Shown: piece after piece, positions 36,313 to 42,666 of the stretch
How positions within the stretch are numbered: position 1 is the stretch's first letter
Layout of the letters: each line of letters opens with the position of its first letter
The notes under the pieces: generated by a model
What the model was told of the DNA's origin: nothing
What the model saw: the letters and a program-made list of their open reading frames with translations, nothing else
The model's database searches: none
Program-made: the position numbers and the translations under genes
NCBI GenBank assembly: GCA_046348835.1
Contig: JAXMDM010000002.1
Coordinates: 744,001 to 808,000, forward strand
Direction of reading: 5' to 3'
Source of the DNA: Defluviicoccus sp046348835
GTDB lineage: Bacteria > Pseudomonadota > Alphaproteobacteria > Rhodospirillales > Defluviicoccaceae
Length of the DNA stretch: 64,000 nucleotides

Positions 36313-36478
36313 GCTGGTTGTCCACCCGCTCGCCGGCCTCCGAAGGGACCGGCGTCTCCGCCCGAGGGGTGGGGAAGGGGCGCTGCCGGCGCTCGACATT
36401 GTGCTCCTTCAGGCTCTCGGAAGCCTGGATCAACAGGTCCGCCAGCAGCTTAGGATCGAGGTTGCGCCAGATCGTCAT
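36305..36478 (-). CDS. 57-aa small protein coupled to the DUF2325 gene
   Basis: ATG 36478 opens MTIWRNLDPKLLADLLIQAS, a compact amphipathic helix, then a charged, Pro-rich tail ending in GERVDNQHV. Its stop lies inside the first codons of the DUF2325 gene (8-nt overlap), which indicates translational coupling and supports it being real. Upstream in-frame ATGs (36508 and 36526) exist, but the Shine-Dalgarno is weak for all of them. I do not recognise a family. It would be the first gene of the porin-fbpC-peroxidase operon. Confidence 0.55.
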   Translation of the reverse strand: MTIWRNLDPKLLADLLIQASESLKEHNVERRQRPFPTPRAETPVPSEAGERVDNQHV

Positions 36479-36533
36479 GTCACACCACTGCGTTTCTCGT
36501 CGGGATGGCATGGGCTCGGAAGCCCGCATAAGA

Positions 36534-36554
36534 TGCAAATCATTCTCATTCGCA
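36534..36554. promoter_or_regulatory. Fur-like box 1 of the divergent control region
   Basis: TGCAAATCATTCTCATTCGCA is a strong Fur-operator-like sequence (core AATCATTCTCATT) about 56 bp upstream of the 57-aa gene start. It most likely controls the minus-strand porin/fbpC operon. Confidence 0.65.
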
Positions 36555-36589
36555 CCCCATTGCCATTACCGCAATTTTTCAGCGGGTAC

Positions 36590-36612
36590 AAGTTGCGAGT
36601 TATTATCAACAT
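36590..36612. promoter_or_regulatory. Fur-like box 2 of the divergent control region
   Basis: AGTTGCGAGTTATTATCAAC resembles the Fur operator (TTGCGARTNATTATCA). It lies about 40 bp from box 1, suggesting a two-site operator for the minus-strand operon. Confidence 0.55.
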
Positions 36613-36948
36613 CACCATCCGGTCGCGGCGCGAACCGGGAGCGAGCGGAAGAGGGGAAACCGGGGGCGCACCGGTCACTTCGTTCCGGCATGATACGGAA
36701 GGCAGACCCGTCCCAGGCTCGCCGCACGCGCGTTCCTTTCTCGGCCGGATACCAGCGGCGGACGAGTCCGCGGCTGGACATCATGCCAATGAGCACGTTG
36801 CCGACAGGAAGGTGCGACGCATGCGACGACGCGGGCCGATCGTTCCGCCCGCTCAGATCTCACAGGTCAGAAGGGGTCTCTGCACCCCGCGCGCCCTCAA
36901 CCCACAGCAAAGCCGCTCTCTCACGACGTCACCGCTTCGGAGATCCGC

Positions 36949-36974
36949 GCTCGCAACCCACCCCGGATGCGAGC
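36949..36974 (-). promoter_or_regulatory. Hairpin after the riboswitch, possible expression platform
   Basis: GCTCGCA (36968-36974, minus strand) pairs with TGCGAGC (36949-36955) around a 12-nt loop, directly after the 3' end of the cobalamin aptamer. No U-tract follows, so it is not a classical terminator. Confidence 0.35.
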
Positions 36975-36984
36975 AGGGTGACGC

Positions 36985-37170
36985 GGGCGACGGCAGGTCT
37001 CCTGGCTTGCGCGTCGTTGCCTTGCCGGCCCAGCCTTCCCAGTTTCCCAGTGGCTTCGCGGTGGCCGAGGCTCTGCGCCTACAGTTGCGGGGGCAGCCAC
37101 GGATTTGGGCCCTCTCGGGTCGCCGCACCGTGTTCCCTCTCGTCCCTTTCGGGAACCATCACCCACCGCA
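36985..37170 (-). ncRNA. Cobalamin (B12) riboswitch
   Basis: Read on the minus strand, the segment has the full order of cobalamin aptamer elements. These are a GGTTCCCGAAAGGGACGAG stem with GAGGGAACACGGTG, then CCCAAATCCGTGGCTGCCCC, CGCAACTGTAGGCG, the B12-box region GCCACTGGGAAACTGGGAAG, and the closing AGCCAGGAGACCTGCCGTC. AdoCbl-bound forms usually repress downstream transporter or biosynthesis genes. The transcript runs toward the 57-aa/DUF2325/porin operon about 500 nt away. No btuB or cob gene follows. Confidence 0.9.
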
Positions 37171-37352
37171 ATCCTGCGCGGGCGCCACTCGCCGGTCAAG
37201 CGCAACGGCAGCGATTGGTCCACGGTATTGGATTTATATCTCACCCTCTGCAATCCGCACCGGCGGCGGTGATACCCCCGTCCGGTCGCCGCAATCGTCC
37301 GCTTGCCCCCTCTTGCCGTCGGCGCCGGCGCCGTCTAGGGTCTGGTTGCAAG

Positions 37353-37373
37353 TGCGAGTTATTCGCAATAATG
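37353..37373. promoter_or_regulatory. Fur-like box 3, before fbpA
   Basis: TGCGAGTTATTCGCAATAAT lies 80 bp upstream of the fbpA ATG in an AT-rich patch. It could control fbpAB rightward and the riboswitch transcript leftward. Confidence 0.55.
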
Positions 37374-37452
37374 ACCCACCGCAACGGCTCTATGCCGTGC
37401 CGACTGCCGGTCGATCGCTCAGTCCCGCCGGCGTGTAGAACAGGAGGCTGCA

Positions 37453-38469
37453 ATGCGAGGGCTTGCCTGGGCGATGACGGCACTCGTTATCGCCATCGCA
37501 CCGACCGCGGCAATCGCCAATGAGGTCAACGTCTACAACTCTCGCCACTACACCACCGACGACCGGCTGTGGGACGGCTTCACCGCCGCCACCGGGATCA
37601 AGGTGAACGTCATCAGCGCCGATCACGACCAGCTCATCCAGCGGATCATCCAGGAGGGGGACAACGGGCCGGGCGATGTCCTGATCACCGTCGATGCCGG
37701 CCGACTGGCGTTCGCGCAGGACAAGAATTTGTTCGCACCCGTGCACTCGCCGGTGTTGGAGAAAGCGGTCCCGGCTTCGCTCCGGGACCCCGACGGCAAC
37801 TGGTTCGGCCTCGCTTACCGGGCCCGCATCCTCGTCTACGACAAGGACAGGGTGCGGCCGGAGGAGCTATCCACCTACGAGGCGCTGACCGAACCGGCGT
37901 TCAAGGGACGGCTGCTGGTGCGCAGCGGCACCCATACCTACAACCTGGGCTTGCTGGGTGCGATCATTGAGGCCGACGGCCCGGCCAAGGCCGAGGAATG
38001 GGCGAGGGGGATCGTCGCCAACATGGCCCGGCCGCCGCAGGGCGGCGATACCGACCAGATCAAGGCGGTGGCCGCCGGGCTGGGCGATCTCGCCCTGGTC
38101 AATCACTATTACTTCGCCCGCCTCGCCGCCTCCGACAAACCGGAGGACAAGGACGTCACCCGCGACCTGCGGGTCTTCTTCCCGTCGGTCGATGACCGCG
38201 GCACCCATGTCAACATCAGCGGCGCCGGCGTCCTCCGCACCGCCAAGAACCGGGACAATGCCATCCGCCTCCTGGAGTACCTGGTCACCCCGGAGGCGCA
38301 GGAATACTTCGCCAACGTCGCCTACGAATATCCGGTCAATCCGGCGGTGCCGATCAACCCGATCATCGCCGCCTGGGGCCCCTTCAAGATCGATCCGCTC
38401 AACCCCGCCGTCTACGCCAGCAATTCCGCCGAAGCGGTGAAAATCATGGATCGGGCGGGATGGAAGTGA
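37453..38469 (+). CDS. fbpA: Ferric iron ABC transporter substrate-binding protein
   Basis: This 338-aa periplasmic Fe(III)-binding protein of the FbpA/FutA class has a signal peptide (WAMTALVIAIAPTAAIA) and then the diagnostic VNVYNSRHYTTDDRLWDGF. RSGTHTYNLGLLGAIIEADG, LALVNHYYFARLA (the Tyr pair that binds iron) and YEYPVNPAVP follow. AGGAGG precedes ATG. fbpB overlaps its end by 10 nt. A Fur-like box lies upstream, so iron repression is expected. Confidence 0.93.
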   Translation: MRGLAWAMTALVIAIAPTAAIANEVNVYNSRHYTTDDRLWDGFTAATGIKVNVISADHDQLIQRIIQEGDNGPGDVLITVDAGRLAFAQDKNLFAPVHSPVLEKAVPASLRDPDGNWFGLAYRARILVYDKDRVRPEELSTYEALTEPAFKGRLLVRSGTHTYNLGLLGAIIEADGPAKAEEWARGIVANMARPPQGGDTDQIKAVAAGLGDLALVNHYYFARLAASDKPEDKDVTRDLRVFFPSVDDRGTHVNISGAGVLRTAKNRDNAIRLLEYLVTPEAQEYFANVAYEYPVNPAVPINPIIAAWGPFKIDPLNPAVYASNSAEAVKIMDRAGWK

Positions 38470-40211
38470 ACGGCGGCGGCGACTTGGGCGTTTCGGCGGC
38501 GAGCCCGATCTCCGCCTCGCTGCCGGGCGAACGGCGACAGGGACCTCCGGTCGCCGCTGCCGCCGCCCACCTTCGGCCGGTTCGGCTGGGGCTGCTCTCT
38601 TTGCTCCCCCTGGCCCTGCTGCTGGCGCTGCTCGCCGCCCCGATCACCGCCATCGTGGTGCAGGGAATGGCGGCCCCGGACGGCTATTGGCAGCACCTGC
38701 TCGCCACCGTCTTTCTTACCTATGTCACCAATACGATCGTTCTGTGCCTGGGCGTCGGCGGAATCGCTGCGGTGGCGGGGACGGGGACGGCGTGGCTGAT
38801 CTCCATGTATCGGTTCCCCGGCCGCCGCTGGTTGGAATGGGCGCTGATCCTCCCCCTGGCGATGCCGGCCTACGTGCTCGCCTACGCCTATACCGATGCC
38901 CTGCAGGTCACCGGGCCGGTACAGTCGTTTTTGCGCCACACCTTCGGACTTCGCCCCGGCACCTATCCGTTCTTCGAGATACGATCCCTCGGCGGTGCCG
39001 TCTTCGTGCTGGGGTTCGCCCTTTACCCCTACGTCTACCTTCTCGCCCGCGCCGCCTTCAGCGAGCAGTCGGGCTGTGCGCTGGAAGTCAGCCGGACCCT
39101 CGGCTGCAGCCCCTGGTCGGCCTTTCGCCGCGTCGCCCTGCCGGCGGCCCGTCCGGCGATCGCCACCGGCGTCGCCTTCGCGGTGATGGAAACCCTGGCC
39201 GACTTCGGCGCGGTCAAATACTTCGAGGTGCAGACCTACACCACCGGCATCTATCGCGCCTGGTACGGCACCGCCAATCCGACGGTGGCGGCGCAGCTTG
39301 CCTCGCTGCTGCTGCTGTTCGTTTTCGTCGCCCTGGCGGCGGAGCGGTTGAGCCGGCGCGCCGGCCGACACCGTCACACCGGCATTCGCCATCGGGCGAT
39401 GGCCCGCGAGCCGCTCGCCGGCGCCGGTGCCGCGGCCGCGGTTGTCGCCTGTGCGCTCCCCATCGCCTTCGGCTTCGCCCTGCCCGCCATCTCGCTGCTG
39501 ATGATGACGCAGGCGGGCGCCGACGATGCGCCGTCGGTGGGGCGGCTGGTGACGCTCGCCGGCAACACCCTTCTCCTCGGTGCCCTCGCCAGCGCCGTCA
39601 TCGTCGGCTGTGCCATCGTCGCCCTCTACAGCCTGCGCGCCGCCCGGCCGACCTGGCATCGGCTGGCGATGCTGCTGATTTCCCTCGGCTACGCCACACC
39701 GGGAGTGGTGATCGCGGTCGGCATTCTGATCACCATCGGCGTCATCGACCGTTTTCTGGGCGAGGCACTGTGGCAGAGCTTCGGCATCCATCCCGGGCTG
39801 ATCCTGGGCGGGACCCTGGCGGCGGTGGTCTATGGCTGCCTCACCCGCTTCTTTGCCGTCGCCTACGGTCCGCTGGAGGCGGCGCTGGCCAAGATCAAGC
39901 CGTCTTACGAGGATGCGGCGCGCCTTTTGCGGGGGAGCCAGGCGAGCGTGCTCCGCCATGTGCACCTGCCGATGATGCGGCCGAGCCTGATCGCCGCCGC
40001 CCTCATCGTCTTCGTCGAGGTGATGAAAGAGCTGCCGGCGACGATGATCCTGCGGCCGTTCAATTTCGACACCCTGGCGACGGAGGCGTTCCAGCTCGCC
40101 ACCACCGAGCGGCTCGACGCGGCGGCGGTGCCCTCGTTGCTGATCGTCGCCGCCGGACTGGTGCCGGTGGTGATTCTTTGCCGGGAAATCCGCCGCAGCC
40201 GCCAACGCTGA
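38460..40211 (+). CDS. fbpB: Ferric iron ABC transporter permease (fused double unit)
   Basis: This 583-aa permease has about twelve transmembrane helices in two homologous halves. Each half carries an EAA loop: FRRVALPAARPAIATGVAFA in the first and LRHVHLPMMRPSLIAAALIV in the second. FVEVMKELPATMILRPFNFD is the typical FbpB C-terminal motif. The N-terminal 45 residues are a cytosolic extension. It overlaps fbpA by 10 nt. The ATPase is encoded separately on the opposite strand at 32.5 kb. Confidence 0.93.
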   Translation: MEVNGGGDLGVSAASPISASLPGERRQGPPVAAAAAHLRPVRLGLLSLLPLALLLALLAAPITAIVVQGMAAPDGYWQHLLATVFLTYVTNTIVLCLGVGGIAAVAGTGTAWLISMYRFPGRRWLEWALILPLAMPAYVLAYAYTDALQVTGPVQSFLRHTFGLRPGTYPFFEIRSLGGAVFVLGFALYPYVYLLARAAFSEQSGCALEVSRTLGCSPWSAFRRVALPAARPAIATGVAFAVMETLADFGAVKYFEVQTYTTGIYRAWYGTANPTVAAQLASLLLLFVFVALAAERLSRRAGRHRHTGIRHRAMAREPLAGAGAAAAVVACALPIAFGFALPAISLLMMTQAGADDAPSVGRLVTLAGNTLLLGALASAVIVGCAIVALYSLRAARPTWHRLAMLLISLGYATPGVVIAVGILITIGVIDRFLGEALWQSFGIHPGLILGGTLAAVVYGCLTRFFAVAYGPLEAALAKIKPSYEDAARLLRGSQASVLRHVHLPMMRPSLIAAALIVFVEVMKELPATMILRPFNFDTLATEAFQLATTERLDAAAVPSLLIVAAGLVPVVILCREIRRSRQR

Positions 40212-40323
40212 TCCGGGGGATTCGTCCTCTCACCCTGGCGATTGCCCCACGTCGGGAGCTTTGTCATAGTCAGGGGTGGCCCTGGGCCGGAAGGGCCCCG
40301 AGCAGGGGTACGGGGAGGGGCAC

Positions 40324-41508
40324 ATGCGACCCGCGCTTGCCGCGATCGCCGTCCTTGCATGCGTCGGCGGTGGCTGTGCCGGACCTCCGGCGTTGCGCGA
40401 CAGCGTCCTCGGTTACGACGAGACGGTGAGCGCGCTGGACCAGCAGATCCTGCTGCTCAACGTCGCCCGCCTCAGTGACGACCGGCCGCCGCACTTCACC
40501 GTCACCTCCAGCATCGCCGCCACCTTCAACTTCGAGACCGCGGCCGGTATCGGCGGCTCGGTCTACGAGGGCGCCGGCACCGACGCCCTTAACCTCAGCC
40601 TCAGCATGCGGGCGGCGGAGAACCCCACCTTCAGCATCGTCCCCATCAGCGGCCAGGAATTCACCCAACGCATCCTCACCCCGGTCGGCGAGGACGTTTT
40701 CGCCTTTTTCCTTTTCCAGGGCGTGCGCATCGAACTCCTGTCGCGACTGATGGCGGACGGTCTCGAGATACTCGGTCCCGGCGGCCGCGCCGAGCGCTTC
40801 GTCTTCAACAAGATCTCCGCGCCTGAGGAGTATCGCGAGTTCCGCCGCATCGTCCTTCACCTGGGGGCCCTGCAGCAGACCGGCCGTCTGTTCGTTCATG
40901 AGCTGACCTACGACCAGGCGGTGATCGAGCGCGCCGCCGCGCCGCCCAGCACCGGCGACATCGTCACCGCCCAGAACAACAACATGGCCTGGCGCCAGAA
41001 CGCCGACGGCACCTTCACCCTGACCCGGCAGGTGCGCGGCCGGATCCTCATCAGCAACTACGATCCGCTGAGCTTGAGCGGCGCCGAACGACAGCGGCTG
41101 AACGAGACGGCGGCGGAGCGGCCGGACAACATGGTGCTGGTGGACGTGCGTGCCGACCGGCCCGGCGGCGAGTTCCCCATCTTTGCCGCCCTCAAGCTGC
41201 GCAGCCTGTTCGCCATGCTGGACTTCGTCGCCAAGGGGATCGAGCTGTTCCCCGAGGTCCCGGTGGAGGCGGACCCGCGGTCGGGGGAAGCCATCGCCCA
41301 GGTCCGCAACCCGCTGAACACCTTGCAGATCATCGTCAGCGATACCCGGCCCGACGCCGCCGACGGTTGGATCCGCTACCAGGGGCGGTATTACATCATC
41401 GGTGACAGCCGCTGGGACCGGGCCGCCTTCATCGTCCTCTACGAGCTGTTCCAGGTGACGGTGACCGACGTCAGCCGCATCGGCATTCCCATCACCATCG
41501 CCAAATAG
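40324..41508 (+). CDS. Hypothetical lipoprotein, 394 aa
   Basis: The N-terminus PALAAIAVLACVGGGCAGPP is a lipoprotein signal with Cys acylation site. No family is recognised in the rest. Landmarks are LDQQILLLNVARLSDDRPPH, FSIVPISGQEFTQRILTPVG, VRGRILISNYDPLSLSGAER and YIIGDSRWDRAAFIVLYELF. The alternation of short strands suggests a beta-rich outer-membrane-attached domain. GGAGG precedes ATG 40324. It follows fbpB by 112 bp and may be independent. Its product should sit in the periplasm or outer membrane. Confidence 0.65.
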   Translation: MRPALAAIAVLACVGGGCAGPPALRDSVLGYDETVSALDQQILLLNVARLSDDRPPHFTVTSSIAATFNFETAAGIGGSVYEGAGTDALNLSLSMRAAENPTFSIVPISGQEFTQRILTPVGEDVFAFFLFQGVRIELLSRLMADGLEILGPGGRAERFVFNKISAPEEYREFRRIVLHLGALQQTGRLFVHELTYDQAVIERAAAPPSTGDIVTAQNNNMAWRQNADGTFTLTRQVRGRILISNYDPLSLSGAERQRLNETAAERPDNMVLVDVRADRPGGEFPIFAALKLRSLFAMLDFVAKGIELFPEVPVEADPRSGEAIAQVRNPLNTLQIIVSDTRPDAADGWIRYQGRYYIIGDSRWDRAAFIVLYELFQVTVTDVSRIGIPITIAK

Positions 41509-41525
41509 CCGGCGCCGCTGCCGGT

Positions 41526-41936
41526 TCAGGTCAACCGCAGCGTTTCCGTGTCTTTCGCCCGTCCTTCCTCGTCGCGGGCCTGGCGGGCGAGGTCCTCGTA
41601 GCTGGAACGGAATCTGTCCAGCTCATCCTCCTCCAGTTCCTCCAGGTCGAGCAGCGCATTGTGGGCGGCTTCGGTTGCCCGGATCAGTTCGTCGAGCTTG
41701 ATCTGCATCGCCGCGGTGTCGCGATTCTGCGTGTTCTGGATGACGAAGACCATGAGAAAGGTGATGATGGTGGTCGAGGTGTTGATGACGAGCTGCCAGG
41801 TATCGCTGTAATCAAAGAATGGACCGCTAACGATCCAGACAAGGATCATAACAACGGCAAGTGTAAATGTTATTGGCCGCCCGCTAACGTGGGCGAGATA
41901 CTTGGTGAAATGCGAATACCAGGTGCTGCGCTTCAT
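41526..41936 (-). CDS. Low-affinity iron permease family protein
   Basis: This 136-aa protein has two transmembrane helices (FTLAVVMILVWIVSGPFFDY, VINTSTTIITFLMVFVIQNT), followed by the family motif QNTQNRDTAAMQIKLDELIR and an acidic helical tail EELEEDELDRFRSSYEDLAR. These match the bacterial low-affinity iron permease (Fet4-related) group. Iron transport is inferred from the family, not shown. Its ATG overlaps the stop of the ceramidase-like gene (TGATG), so the two are coupled. Confidence 0.82.
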   Translation of the reverse strand: MKRSTWYSHFTKYLAHVSGRPITFTLAVVMILVWIVSGPFFDYSDTWQLVINTSTTIITFLMVFVIQNTQNRDTAAMQIKLDELIRATEAAHNALLDLEELEEDELDRFRSSYEDLARQARDEEGRAKDTETLRLT

Positions 41937-42646
41937 CAGACGGTCCTCTGCCCACCGATCGTTCTCGCCGCCGCTGCCGGCACACCGTAGCTCAGCATCG
42001 CCCGCAAGAGGAAGGCGAGGAGGATGCCATTGAGCAGGTGCCAGAGGAAGTGGGTGCCCATGGGCACGGCGGCGCACAGCGGCAGATCGAGGCTGCGGAA
42101 GGCGAGCGACAGGGCGAACAGCGCCGCGGCCGCGGCCAGCCACGGTGACGCCGGATGACGCCGTCGGGCGAGGAGAAGGGCGCAGCCCAGGAGCGCCGCC
42201 AGTGCCGGCAGATAGGCGCCGAGAGCCCCGGTCCCGCCGGCGACGGTTCGCCAGACGAGACGAGCGCCGAGGCTGACCGGAAGGTAGGCGAGCCCCAGCG
42301 CCAGCGACCACCGCCAGCCGAGCCCGAACCAGCGCCGGCAGATGAGCACCAGGTAGACGATGATGAACAGCAGGATCGGCAGCACATCGGCCAGCGCCGC
42401 CCAGGGGGTGGCCAGCGTATGGAAGAGGAAGGAGCCGACGCCGATCGCCGCGGTAATGCCGATGAGGAGATCGAGCCCGGGATCGCGACGGCCGGCCCGC
42501 AGCGTCCACACCCATGCCACCACGGCAGTGGCAACGAACGCCAGGTTGGACAGGGCATTCAGCGGCTCCGCCCAGAACGCGGCGCTTGTGCGTTCGCAAT
42601 AGCCGCCGATCGCCGTCCACCCGCCGCTCGCCGCCGCCGGATCCAT
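41936..42646 (-). CDS. Ceramidase-family (CREST) membrane hydrolase
   Basis: This integral membrane protein of about 236 aa has seven helices and the CREST-family residues: FLFHTLATPWAALADVLPIL with the first His and Asp, and MGTHFLWHLLNGILLAFLL with the final HxxxH. Alkaline ceramidases cleave N-acyl sphingoid amides. The substrate here is unknown. ATG 42646 is used; a TTG at 42670 overlapping the upstream permease stop is an alternative. It lies within the ybbA-ybbP strand and precedes the iron permease gene. Confidence 0.75.
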   Translation of the reverse strand: MDPAAASGGWTAIGGYCERTSAAFWAEPLNALSNLAFVATAVVAWVWTLRAGRRDPGLDLLIGITAAIGVGSFLFHTLATPWAALADVLPILLFIIVYLVLICRRWFGLGWRWSLALGLAYLPVSLGARLVWRTVAGGTGALGAYLPALAALLGCALLLARRRHPASPWLAAAAALFALSLAFRSLDLPLCAAVPMGTHFLWHLLNGILLAFLLRAMLSYGVPAAAARTIGGQRTV

Positions 42647-42666
42647 CGCCCCGTTCAATCGCTGGG

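Larger units (their letters stand above)
36479..37452. other. 970-bp control region between porin operon and fbpAB
   Basis: This long gap has no credible protein gene other than possible leader fragments. It holds Fur-like boxes 1 and 2 near its left end, a cobalamin riboswitch on the minus strand in its right half, and Fur-like box 3 near the fbpA start. A 5-bp stem with tetraloop (GGGCTCGGAAGCCC, 36511-36524) lies just before the 57-aa gene. The stretch 36615-36945 shows nothing recognisable. Confidence 0.6.

Noticed and set aside
36541..36614. Fur-like AT patches as IS or phage attachment remnants
   Set aside because: There is no flanking inverted repeat or target duplication, and the sequences fit Fur operators better.
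36675..36863. 62-codon minus-strand frame after the riboswitch as a regulated gene
   Set aside because: It starts at GTG without a Shine-Dalgarno and is Arg-rich without pattern, so there is no support for it as a protein.
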